A DNA stretch of 64,000 nt from Wuchereria bancrofti (taxonomy: Eukaryota > Nematoda > Chromadorea > Rhabditida > Onchocercidae), in contig SSBO01000012.1 of NCBI GenBank assembly GCA_005281725.1, positions 18,022,561 to 18,086,560 on the forward strand. Direction: 5' to 3'. The position numbers and the translations under genes were made by a program. Within the stretch, counting starts at the first letter, position 1, and every line of letters begins with the position of its first letter. Below, piece by piece: positions 46,301-62,125 of this stretch. The notes under the pieces were generated by a model. It was given only the letters and a program-made list of their open reading frames with translations. It made no database searches and was not told the DNA's origin.

Positions 46301-49300
46301 GACAGAAAAGTAAGCCCATTCGCGGGAATCCTGATCGAAGGTTTGTTTAATGCAAAACTTATTCCTTAACCATGAAGATTTTATGAGGATTAAGTCGTGC
46401 TGAGCTTAAATTATCAACCATAGCTAATGTTTTGAATTTGATTTTAAATCTATTTCGTTGCAATTTGGGCCGTTACTTTGTAAATTATATTTGTGAATGA
46501 TATCATATCATTAACAGCTGGTCTTCACTGGACCAAAAATTAAACTGAAGTTAGATTTGAGATAAAAAATTGACGTATTTTCTAGGTTGATACATGATAC
46601 TTTAAAAATGTCAAATTAGGTTTTTCATTTGCACTCATTTTAGACCAGCAAGACAAGCATCACCATCAGGCATCTCAAGTTTCACATCTACATCGTCTCT
46701 GCCAAGCAATTCATCAGTCACTGGTACTCACTCCTCTCATACGACAGCACTGTCAGCGTTTCGTACTATACCCACGAGTCCCGCCACAAGCAATTCCGGA
46801 AGACTTCATCAAATCCCTCACCTGTTTACCTCAGGTTTAAAAACATTAAAATGTTTGTTCGTCTTAAACAGCTGCGTTTTTATAAGGAGGGTGATGCACA
46901 TTTAACAAGATGTGAGTTCTACAATGATGGACAGACCAATTGGAAGGGAAGAGCAGTTATCTTTCTTTTTCATGACTAAGATATAATTAAATTTAGTATT
47001 CCGCAGTTCAGATCTCTTAAGCATTTACACTTAAGACTTGAGTCCTGATTTTATATGTTGCATAATTCCTGTATAAAATTATACAGCTTAGATATATTGA
47101 TTGTGGTTTAAACATTCGGCATAATATATAAATATTAAGAAGCAAAACATTGCATTTTATTTAGGTGTGGTTATAAAACGTACCCGAACACTGTCGTCCG
47201 GAGGGAATGAATCTGCAGTCTTAGATGGAAGTTCTACTTTTTCTCGACAGCTATCCAATTCCCAGAATGTGTTTAGGATACAGCAGCCAGTACAGCGAGC
47301 GTATATAAGGTTTGTATGGTAGTATTGTGGTCACAATTCTGAATAGTGGGCACCATTGTTACAGATAATTTTAACTGTTATAACTGAAAACCACGCCATT
47401 TTTATGGTGAGAATCTACGCCATATTCGTACCGTAGGAAATATTGGTAGAAGTGTTAGGTTTTCTTTTACAAGACAGAACGTTCTGTGCTATTCCTAGTA
47501 ATCTCATTTTTGTTGTCAAAACATAAGGGATCAGAAAGCTTTTTTGTTGTCAGAACATAAAGGATCAAATATCTTGTTCCAGATAATCGCAGGTGAATCA
47601 CAAGCTCAGTATTGCTTTATATCACTTTCTTGAGATCCTTAGGAGTAATCTTTATAATATAAAAAGCTCTTTTTATTGGAATATTGAATCATATCTCCCA
47701 TATTATGCTCTATTCTGTAGGTCATCCAGTGGACAACGTTTTTATGCATCACCAGTAGTATCGACCTACAGTAATCCAACTCGACCTTATTACGGTAATC
47801 CAAATACCGTTGTGGGATTCATGCGTTCAGTATCATCAGGTTCACCCCGTTCCTCCTATACCATATCATCTGGACCAAGTACATCATCTGCTTGCCATTT
47901 ACAACCACAAACCATAACTTCGAACGAAATTCAACGTTTAGTTGCTCAAGCTGCTGCATCTGGTCAGCCACAGCAGTATCGTACCATTAGAAGGTTATTA
48001 TGCTTCTGATATTTTTAATCATGAGTGCTCCAATGTGATCTTTCCAAAAAACTTTTTTTTGCCTTCTTAAAATCTGTTTTTAACGCAGTGGAGAAATTCA
48101 CTTATCACAATACGACTCTTTTTTTTTCAGACCACCAGCCCGACCTGTGGTTTTAACCAGTTCATCACGCTTTTCTGTCGCAAATCAACGTCAAGGATTT
48201 TCGACTTCCGTTGCACCGTTTATAAATTTAGCCGAAATGACAGGAGTGAATTCGTGTTCTGCTCAGCAACAACAGCAATTGGCTGTTCATCCACTTCGAG
48301 TAACCCATCGTGCTGTACCATCACCATGCGCAGTTACAGCAGCAACACAGCGTGCACACACCGTTCCTTCAAGAACACTTGATGATAGCACCTCCTTCAC
48401 AGCTAATGCTCAACAGCACATTGATAGTGGTAACCTGGAGTTACAACATTCCGATCTGGACACCATCGCAGCTGTTAACTCCATAACACAAGGTTTGATT
48501 TCCTTTTATTTCCCTTTTTAAATCAGAAGCGATATTGTTTATTTACATTCACAAAGTAATGAAAACTGTTTGTAGTTCTTATAATGAAATTGTCTTACAT
48601 TCCATGATTTTTCGGTTCCGGTCATATTATATTCTGCACCCACATTGCCACGTATACAATAACCAGCAAGTTAACTATAGTTTTATCACTGTTCTACTTT
48701 TAGCACTATGTGATTTCATGCAGATGATTTCATTATTTTGTTCAGGTAACGATGAGGTGATGGAGCAGAGACGTACAACAGATATAGATAGGTCAGTAGT
48801 TACAGTAAATCCGGATGAGGCTTCATCACAAGGTATAATTCTCCTACCTGATTGCTTTTTAGATACGTTAATTGTATTACAAACATGACAGTTTAAAAAC
48901 TGACAAATGTAATTGGCATCTTGATGTTCGTATGAGGTTATTCAGAAAATTCTTGCATTTTATGACCTATCCAAGAAGTCACTATTGCTTCTGCAATTCC
49001 AGTTCGTTTGGAATGTGACGAAGTGTTACTTCCCGAATCACGTTGTATGTTACCCGATTATGATAATCCAGCTAATGTGCAAGTAGCACAACTTCAGCAA
49101 GGTTAGTTTTTCACCATTTGCTTCTGTTTTGTTCCATATTTCTTTCAGTAGTGATATTTTTTCTATGTGTTAACAACGAAATCTTTTCATACTCCATTCA
49201 AAACAGTCCTGTATTAGATCATTAATTTGAACTATGTAACAAGCTCTGATATATTGTGAAATACGAAATTTTTTACTTTATAAAATTTCTCTAAAAATTG

Positions 49301-49596
49301 TGATATCGAAATTATGCAGCAGAATAATCGTACATGTAATTTATTATTTAGTCATAGTTTTAAATTTGCCAGAATCTCAATATATTAGTTTTATCTTTTC
49401 TACTCTTTTTTACTGGTTTTTTTCAGGTGCTGTTAGCGAAGAAGTACCTATGATTGTTAGTTATCGTGCGGAGAATCAGGATCAAAATCTTAATCGTGCC
49501 ACTCATTTAGTGCCAGAACAATATGCCAATGGTCTAATTCATCAGGAAGGGCAAAATGTTATTAATTATGTCACTGCATCACAGTGTATTCAATGA
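43365..49596 (+). CDS. EMSY-like ENT-domain nuclear protein, copy B (uninterrupted)
   Basis: Sixteen exons: 43365-43623, 43727-43826, 43983-44057, 44245-44317, 44471-44660, 44824-44963, 45274-45505, 45753-45820, 46240-46340, 46644-46834, 47165-47309, 47721-47993, 48131-48492, 48746-48832, 49003-49101 and 49427-49596. They sum to 854 codons in unbroken phase. The ENT domain spans about residues 75-170 (DEEDCSYMLRVL, AFSTVVSAFRAQGMLNSYKR, AEIRQAANDETLTKIAQ and QWGIEGLDPIP). The basic cluster LRPKKRRVRQ is a likely nuclear signal. The remainder is Ser/Thr/Gln-rich with Gln runs and no recognised domain. EMSY in vertebrates binds BRCA2 and histone-modifier complexes, so a chromatin role here is inference. 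The exon 5 acceptor could be 44471 or 44510, both in phase. The start at Met 43365 follows an acceptor; an in-frame TAA lies just upstream. Confidence 0.85.
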
Positions 49597-50891
49597 GAGC
49601 AATTTATCATCGAGTTTGTTACTCTTTTACACACTCTATTTATAGATTTAAGTTGCGGAGCTATTCGTACTTCAGATTTTTATTGCATTAGTGATGATTA
49701 TTGTGATGTAATAGCTGAATAATGTTTATGTCGATTCAGTTTTTTGACGAATAGTTTTGTCGTATTATGTGGCGGCCTTTAGAGTTTAAATTTTTTTTTT
49801 CACTTAGGACTTAATTCTTTAAATTTAGGTATCGAATATTCCAGCTGTACTTTACACTTTGAAAGGATAAGCTGAAGCTAGGGAAGCTGATTATAAAGGT
49901 TGTTGCAGAGATGCTTTTTAAACAAACTGTCTAGAATCTGTGACTATGCAGGAGACAACACCAATAAGTCGCAATCAGTTTCTGAAGTGGTGCTTTGCGA
50001 GTTTGATAACAACACTTTGAAATAGTTTGATTAAAAATTAATTTATTATATTTATTGTTTCATCCAGTGCGCTGTATATTGTCTCTTATAAATCTTATGA
50101 TTGTCTAGTTACATTGCTTACATTTGTGCTTACATGCATGCTACATTTAATGTCCTATATATGCATACCTGAATTGAATTTCACTCAAAGAGGCCTTCTC
50201 TAGCCGATTTTCTATAATGAATGAGCTTTTCTTTTCCTTAGACATGATTCCCATTGTAATTGTATATGGTATAAGTAAGAGGTTTGTCCAGTAGCTTTTA
50301 AAATTTGGATGTTGGAATGCCAGGTCTGTAATAGCGGATAATTTTCTTCTTTAAAATACTGTTCCATTTGCGATTCTCTTTTCGATACGGAGATTGCTAC
50401 TAAAGATTTCGATGTTTTTCTACTTTGCAAAACTGGAGCTTTGACGCTGTGTATCTCTTTATGTCTACAGAGATGCGTTGTTTGTCTCTTGACTGTTTTA
50501 TTAAATTTTATTGTATTTAAAATTCATAAAAGTGCATTTTGAAAATCGTAAAATCAGTAGGGTTGGCTATTGTTCGAGCAGTAGCAATATTCACTTGCAG
50601 TTCCAAACGTGCTTGTTTCCCTGGGATTCTCCCATTTCTTTTCTAGAATCAAAGTATTTGATTATAAATTATATATATATATGTATACATTTTAATTAAG
50701 GAAAGCTGCTGGATTTTCATACTNNNNNNNNNNNNNNNNNNNNNAGCAGTAGCAATATTCACTTGCAGTTCCAAACGTGCTTGTTTCCCTGGGATTCTCC
50801 CATTTCTTTTCTAGAATCAAAGTATTTGATTATAAATTATATATATATATGTATACATTTTAATTAAGGAAAGCTGCTGGATTTTCATACT
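49597..50891. other. 3' flank of segment B, with a 21-base gap and repeated gap edges
   Basis: Matches segment A downstream of the EMSY-like gene (11765-12190 and then 13573-14171). The 147 bases at 50577-50723 recur at 50745-50891 on the other side of the N run (50724-50744) without a difference noticed, so the contig ends overlap and were not merged. A/B homology ends at about 50891, the counterpart of the repeat boundary at 14172. No gene was seen. Confidence 0.8.
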
Positions 50892-53800
50892 CCTTCCACT
50901 GAAAAAAATTACTTTGATTCCATGCAAAAATTTCGAATGCATTATGCGAGTTCAAGGAATCACGAGAACCACCAGTGGGTAGCTCTGCAGAACCGGAATC
51001 ACTGAGTTCCAGAAATTCGGAAAATATGTTTGCATTGCTTAGTGGACGGTGATAGATAGTCCTGAATTAAAAAGTACTACGCTGAACAGTTTGGAAATAT
51101 TTTTCCAGTGAGACTGCATATCCTTTATCCTTTCTAAATGCCTTTTAATATATTGGATATAGGATTGTTCTAGCTCCATTTGATTAAATTGCTCCACTAG
51201 TTAGATGGTCGACTAGGTACTATCGCCTAACATAATTGATTTAATTCAGAATGACTAAAGAGCTATCAGGAAGCAATGTATATTGCTTAGATTCAAAATG
51301 AGTGGGAGGAAGTAATCAAATTTCTTAAATCCATTTTTTTCTTTTTTTTTTTGAACATTTCTGAAATTCGAACCTTTCATATGGATTATACTGATGGTTT
51401 GTCGAAGTCCAACAATCGGAAGTTGCTGCTCTGAAAATTTTGAAGTATAAGAGTTGAAGTGTTTGCTACTTTTTTGCTTTCATTCTGAAATTCATGATTT
51501 CCTGATCTACACTAACTTATTCTCCATTTTTTAAATAAAATGGTCTGGAAATATTCTTCGAGGAAAGGAGGAATAAAGTGTCGCCGGATTTGTTCAGTCT
51601 GAAATCTGAAATGGTTCTCTTCATTGTAATTAATTCGTAAAAGTCTCAAATATTACTTTTGAGTGTTTTCCGCACAGGTTAAAGAGAACTGATCACTGGT
51701 ACTTGAGAAAGTAGTGTTAGTCGATTGTGGCAATCGAATTTCATCCTGTAAGCACCTATTCGTTTTTGCTATCAGGATTCATGCCTTGTGGACACGAACT
51801 TTCTTCTGGATCTTATAATGCTTAGTTTAGTAATACAACAGACTAATCGACGTGGAATTAACTTACGCCAACGTGCAGGTCAAGATTATAGTAGGAACTT
51901 TCCTGTGCGTGTGGATCCACTGATAATTCGTGTTCCACTTTCGTTTGTTTCCTCAACAATTCGGCAATCAAACTCTTCTGCGGTGGCATCTTGTAATAAA
52001 AGTGAAATTTCAGGAAATAGAAATGCAATTTAAGATTTTTGATAAAAAACCTATTGAAATTTCGGAATTAAGCTTGTTAATATTTCCTTATTTTATTATT
52101 GCTGATTCAAGGGAAAAGTTCCTGGATTCAATTAAAGTTAAGGGTTGTCATTTGTGGCACATCAAAAAGGAATGATTCATTCCGTCAATCTCTTCGTATA
52201 TAGACATCCTTTTATCATAAATATTAGATTAAATTCCAACTCCATTTCAATCATTTCTTCTTTTTTGATTTGTCAGTTTATGAAAAATTAATTACTAATT
52301 CTTTCACCTTTCAAACTGACACTAATTTAACTGCGTGCTTACAATATTAATATTTATCTCTTTTAATTTGTTATCTAATTTCAATCTGTCCTCTATTTCA
52401 TACTACTGTCTTGTCATAATTCATTTAGGATGATATCTCAGCTTTGATCACGAATACATGATTTCATCTTCATTTTACTTGTCATATTTTACCTTTTAAC
52501 TTTAAGTAAAAATACCATACATTTAAAATAAATTAATGCAACTAACATAAATGCACTTTTTTAGTATAAATTTTGTTGCATTACAACGTTCTTCTTCTGA
52601 CATGCCTTCAAAAAGTTTTTAAGGATTATATTTACAAAATGATTATATTCATACAGAATTTTTGTGAGAACGATGCAGATTTTTAGTTTTTTCAGTTAAG
52701 TGCTTTAACAATTTAATTAAATCATCTACTCCAAGATACATCACTTTCATTCATTAATTCATCTCATCTTGTATTGTCACCAAAACGCAAACATTGCCGA
52801 ATAAACGAAGAAGCGTACTTTGAAACCGCCTACTGATCCGAACCTTTCCAAGAATAATTGTGATTTTTAAATATTTTTCATTATTTATGCTCTCCTTTTT
52901 CTCGTCAACAGATGTCTCCATGGAAAGCATTTTCAAAGAAATGCTAAGCAATAAGTATACAACTTATTGATCGATCGTGATAAGGTTGCATTTCTTACGC
53001 AAAGTTTCGAGCTGACATCGAATCATTAATTTCTTTCAAAACTGTTACAGTTGATATAATTAAATTTGTCATTAAAGTGAGACAAGTAATTTGTTAAATG
53101 AAAGCTGTGATGTGTGAGCGATTTTTCTTTCTAACGCTTCTAATATTCAGAAAAGCCTTTCTTGCCATCTGCACAATTTTCCTTACTTCTGAAGTTTGTG
53201 ATTCCTCTTATTTTTTTTGCTGTAAAGTCATCATTTTCATTTTTTTTTATTATTTTCTTCTCTCTTTTTTACAAACTGACACTCTGCTCAGTTCTTTGGT
53301 TTTTGCCAAAAAAATATTTTAAAAAGGGAATTCGAAAATTCGCTGATTTTCATAGCTTCCAATATTCTCTTTCTCTCTCTTCTCCCATTTCCGATTTCCT
53401 GTTACTGTAAATCAGAATTCAATTTTTATTTAAATGAGTTCTTTTATCTATTCTCTCACAGTTCCTTTTTTGTTACGGAGAGGGTCAAATATTTTGATGT
53501 AATAGAATCAAATATATTATAAACAGGATCAAATACATCATAATTTCTTGTTCTGTGAAAGTAACTTATAATTTTTCATATTCTGTAGCTTTAGTGAAAC
53601 TTCATGATTTTCCTGATATAATTTGTGGATGGTTTGGTTATCAAATGATAAAAAAGTTCCTTAACTACTGATTTTTAACATTGTTTTCATTTCAACTGTT
53701 TTTACTATTAATGCTACTACAATAAAATCAATTTATTAAAACTAAGACAATGCAGTGCTCTGGTTAAATGCACTGATTAAATTTCTACTCGGTAGTGGAA

Positions 53801-55784
53801 TGTTACAGCGAAGAAGGACTGTATACAACTGTTAATTTTGCAACTTTCCCGATATGAAAGATAAACCATTTACCAATCAGGTGTCGTTGTATTCTACGTC
53901 AATGTAAGCAATCGGCATTTGATGAGAACTACCTGACGATAAGCTAATAATTGCATCACTATTGGGACTGCTCAAAGTTTCAGTTTGTTTCGAATTTGTA
54001 TTGAAATGAATTTTACGATTTTTCATTTTAAGATTCGATAGACTCAAATGCATTTATGATGTATCTTGTGCTCTACATTACATTATTCACATCCATGACG
54101 GTTATATTAGTCTATAGTCTACTGAGACAATGTCCACTCTTCCCTCATTTCAGAAAAGTAATTATTTAATAAACATGGAGCCATGCCTAAATTTAAGTTC
54201 TTGTCCAGCTTTAAATACTACCATTCATACTATCATGGAGGACAATTTCCTTAATGATGCTTAGCATTCTTTTATACTTAGAAATTTTATTTTACCTGCA
54301 ACACATTAGTATGAATAATTCGGAAATCCTAAAAAAATTTTAATAGAACTTTATCTTAAAACTTACAAAAATATTTGAGCAAGAATATTTTCTGCATTTA
54401 TCGTTAGCTTACAGTAGTAACAAATATTGTATAAAATAATGACAAGTGATTCAACTAATCAAACATTAATATAGAGCCATGCTTACATTTGAATGTTTAT
54501 CCAACTTTAAATAATTTTGGAATGAAAGATCGATAATTGTTAGCAATTGCCTAGTCATTCGTTTGTGGCCACTTTCTTTGCTGCAATTCTCGTTTGGCAT
54601 CTTTTGTCTTCTGTTTTTCACATTGAGTCTTTAGGAGACATTTTTGTAGGACAGAATGAACTGTAAACACAGTATTTGCACGAGTTTTTCAGTCAGTACT
54701 TCTTGGCTAATTGAAGTTATTACATTCAAGATTCCGTGGTCTTTTCCTTCCCTCAAAAAAGGAATGTACTTTTGAATTCATGCTTATTCAGCAATGCTAA
54801 CCGCTTTTGTAACTTTAAGTAACTCAAATAACAAGTTAAAAGAAACATTTCCACTAATTTTTATTTTTCCCGACCTCATCATCATGCATAATTGATAAAC
54901 AAAACGCATCACCAAATTCTGATTCTTCCCCACTCTTTGATTGCATAATCGTGTGGGGATAAAGCTACCTCAAAAATACAAACTTTACATTTACATCAGC
55001 AATTAATCCAGTTCATCAGTGTTGAGTGAGTCGTTTTATCGCTTTTTTCCTCATAATTAATTAGAAATTTCATCACATATGAAAGAGATTCAACTTCAAT
55101 GACTGACTCATTGAGCATATGATGCTTGATTTCATAACAGTTCATTTCTTTTCCTTCAGCTTCTGACATCAAAATATTCGCCCTTTTAAGGACTTCCATT
55201 AAGTCTAAAATATTTTCTAAGCACCAAGGACTCAGTAAAAATCAGTCAGTGAACCAGACATTTTATTAAGAACTATTTCAAATAGAACTCTTTGTCCTCA
55301 AAGATCATATATTTATGATAAGAAAGGAAAAGTGCTCAGAAACACTCTTGAGATGATTCAATAGCAAAAACTGAAGAAGTAGGAAATAGGGAGGGAGGGA
55401 GAGAGAGAGCCGGACACTGGACACGACATAATATCGCTAGCAACTCTTTGTCAGAATACCGTCACCACTACAACCACTAGCCAACCAATAAAACCTAATT
55501 TTTCATAGCGAGATTCAATCCATTATTGTATTTTGTAGCTGTATATTAATTTGATAGTGTTGGTTGATGTGAGGAAACAGACTGAGACTTGTGGGACGTT
55601 GTGGTTGGAGAAAGGATGTGTGGTCGGTCATATGGTCATCATTTTCGAGATGTTATCAATTCTTCAACAACAACTCCGTATATCCAACATTTTTGAGATT
55701 TTTTATAGGAAGTGTCCCTTTCGATTCTGGATTGCATGTTTTATCCGGAAACGGCGACAACCTGGTAGCAATTGTATATCGTTA
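50892..55784. other. Long spacer without a recognised gene
   Basis: Frames at 51788-52033 (plus), 52754-52951 (minus) and 54996-55199 (minus) were considered. None shows a known domain or a convincing exon chain. GA-rich simple sequence (GGGAGGGAGGGAGAGAGAGA) lies near 55388-55408, shortly upstream of the Rho GTPase gene. The rest is AT-rich with poly-T runs. Confidence 0.5.
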
Positions 55785-57075
55785 ATGTCTGCGCCCTCAC
55801 GCCAAATCAAATGTGTTGTGGTTGGTGATGGTACCGTTGGTAAAACATGTATGTTGATATCGTACACGACGGATTCTTTTCCAGTCGAATATGTTCCTAC
55901 TGTGTTAGCTTCCTCATTATATATAAATTCTTGTTCTGCCAATAGACATCACAAGATTTGTTTTTGCCAGCGTTTACACCTTATGGCTTGTCCGGAGTAA
56001 TCATAGTTCTTTTTAAGAGTAAATGTTCATTATGTTGAGACCTATCATGATATCTGGATGTTGATAGACAATTTTATAAATATTTTATACTCTTGAGCCT
56101 TATTTCACATTTTAGAAAGCTTGTTTATTTTAATTACTACCACTGATTATCGGGTAGTGTAAAAAACAAAACGGAAACAATATAGGTCAGTAAAGCATTA
56201 CGATTATGAACACACTGAAAAAATTTAAAAACTCGTTGCAGTTATTTTATATCATTTTTCTTAAACTTTAATGGACAAACTTTTTCAGATTCGATAATTT
56301 TTCGGCACAGATGACAGTGGACGGGTATCCTGTTAATTTAGGTTTATGGGATACTGCTGGACAAGTAATTCACTTCTGTGTCTTATATTTCTCTTTGAAA
56401 CGATGTTTCTAACTTCTAATGTTTTATAAATAAACTCTGAAAATAACATAATATTTTCAGGAAGATTACGACCGTCTGCGGCCGCTGAGCTACCCACAGA
56501 CTGATGTCTTTGTGTTATGCTTCAGCATAGTCGCCCCGGTTTCTTTCGATAATGTGTTGACTAAATGGATACCAGAAATACGACATAACTGCCCGGATGC
56601 ACCAATTCTGTTGATAGGTTAACATACACATTCCAGTTTGTTTTCCACAAAGGAGATAAATTTCATTTTCAGGAACCAAGCTGGATTTACGGGACGACCC
56701 AGAGACTCTGAGGCAGTTGAATGCTGATGGCAAACAGCCAGTCAGCAAAAGCCAGGGACAAAAAGTTGCAAAGCGAATCAGAGCTGTCAAATATCTTGAG
56801 TGTAGTGCTTTGACACAGCAAGGCTTGAAAGCAGTGAGTTATTTTTCCGTTCACCGTTTTAGCATTCTTTGAACATGGTGCAGGCTTTAAGGACAGAAGT
56901 CATTTCGGCTACTTCCTTTTGTTACGTTTTGAAATTTTTTACTTATGGTGTTTGAAATTCCTTTTTAAGTCTTTGATTTCATGGAAGTCGGATATTCCAG
57001 GTATTTGAAGAGGCAGTTCGAGCAGTAATAGCACCAAAACCAATTAGCAAAAACAAGAATTGTACGGTTCTTTAG
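55785..57075 (+). CDS. mig-2: Rho-family small GTPase of the MIG-2/RhoG-Mtl type
   Basis: A GTP-switch protein acting on actin in cell and axon migration. Five exons: 55785-55903, 56289-56364, 56461-56617, 56673-56833 and 57001-57075. They give 195 residues in phase, the length of C. elegans MIG-2 as I recall it. The start [20 protein letters not shown] carries the P-loop (GDGTVGKT, residues 14-21) and the Pro-Ser-Arg N-terminus typical of MIG-2 rather than CED-10/Rac1. Other motifs: [20 protein letters not shown] (switch I), [20 protein letters not shown] (switch II), GTKLDLRDD (the TKLD base-recognition motif) and [12 protein letters not shown] (SAL motif). The C-terminus CTVL is a CAAX box with a terminal Leu, which favours geranylgeranylation. 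Four lysines, but no long polybasic run, precede it. All catalytic residues are present, and codon 16 is Gly as in normally regulated Rho proteins. Confidence 0.95.
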
Positions 57076-58901
57076 TATTCGTTTTTACATTTTATACAAA
57101 ACTCAAAAGTGCAGTGAGTAAGTCTACAGAACAGTGGTTTGAAAAGATAGCGCAGTTTTCACGATCTGCAATTTAAATTAGGTTAACATTCGGTGGCGGG
57201 TTTTGTTAAGCATCCCGTAGGCTTTTTTTCCTCATATGCCTTACTGTTTGTATTTTTCTCTTTAGTTACTATGGTTGTTCTTTCCTTGACTAAGCTTCTC
57301 AAATTTTGCTTGGGTAGAGAAAAGCATATAATTTTCTCCACATTAGGTTAGTAACTGTGAAGTTACTAACCTCTGGTTGCATTTTCGATGCTTTACAAGT
57401 TTTTCAAAACATCGTAAATATTCTTAAGCACTTTGTGGAAGTAAATATATTCTAACCACAACTTAATTTAATATTTTTTTTAAACTCATGGTTCATGTCA
57501 AATAAAGTTTTACGTACCAACTACATTTTGATTCTCACTTCGTATTTATCTTCAAGCTACTTAAAAACGTGTTTCCGTCTTTTCACAAAGTCACTTAGTG
57601 CGATGTGTTTTATGGCATCGATCACCTTTTCGCATACAGCTTTGGTTTCTTTATTTTATTACTTCACTTCATTTTCGTGCGTCTTTGAAACCCTTTTATT
57701 CTGGTGATGAATTGAATCGCATATTTGAATGGTTAACTGCTAGCAGTGGTAGTGTTATCTGCAAACATCTGATTTTTGTACTATCAACATTGCTGCAGCG
57801 ATATTATTCACTACCAAACGCTGCCTTAGGTCCGTAGCTATGAATTAAACGATTTTATATGATTATGTGTAATATCCAGAGCTCTTGGTTTTTCTGTTTC
57901 CGATATTTATCTTGATATTTCACATGCCTAAAGCATTTCAAGCTTAATGTGGGTGAACTCCTCATCTAGAATGCTGTTGTCCCTTTATGCATCCTACAGA
58001 CTTCTCAAAATTAATTTGCCACTTGAACTGATTCTGTTCATTTCTACACTTCGATCTAATTTTTCATACTGTATACTGTTATCTTGTTATGCAGAACTCC
58101 ATCACATTTTTGTTAGTCTTACTACAGTTAAATGCAGATTGCTGCAATTCGAATTTACAACCATATATGGTAATATCCTGCATTTTTATGTGCTGACAGT
58201 AAATGCCATTTTTTTCAGTCACGTATTGATTTCTGCAACTTTCGTAGAACATTGGCCAACTGTCTAGAATCAGCTGATCTTACACTTCAAGATCAAATGA
58301 TCAAATGCAGAAAAAAAACATCGCATCTAAGTAACATATAAAATCCTGTCATCCCCGTTTCAGCTAACGATGCATTGAGTTAGCGATCCCCATTCTTAAA
58401 CTCTCTGTTGGTTGGAGATATTCTTGTTATGTGATGGAACGATTCATAAAATCAAATTTATCTGAGGGAAGAACTGCAGCGACACTGATTTATTTTATCA
58501 AACAAAAATGTACTCACAAGTAACGGATTAGTGCTTGAAATAAAAAAGACAAATTAAGTTCATATGACAGGATCCGCAACAAATAACTTCCACTACGGGA
58601 AAGTCTCGATGAAAAGTGACTAAAAATTTAGTGTTGCGATTTCAAAGACCAAATGCTTATTATTTGACTAATGCGGTCATACTCGGTTGGTGAGTAAACA
58701 ATTTCAAATTAAAAGCACCGCCTCCAGTTTTCTCATATTCAAGAGAAGGACAAGGAACGGAAGAAACCGGAAGATTTACATTTCTATTATAGTCGAACAG
58801 AAACAAGTCCTTCAAGAACCCTTATTTCATGAAATATTTCTCACCTCAGAAAGAATAGATACAGCCAAAAAGCTCATACTACAAAAAGATTCTCCCATTG
58901 G
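57076..58901. other. Spacer between the Rho GTPase and PP2A genes
   Basis: The two genes are convergent, so both 3' UTRs fall here. Plus-strand frames at 57495-57837 and 57947-58267 are hydrophobic and lack domain or splice support. Nothing else was recognised. Confidence 0.6.

Positions 58902-62125
<3,224 letters not shown>

Noticed and set aside
56515..56790. Minus-strand 91-codon frame
   Set aside because: It is the antisense of MIG-2 exons 3 and 4.
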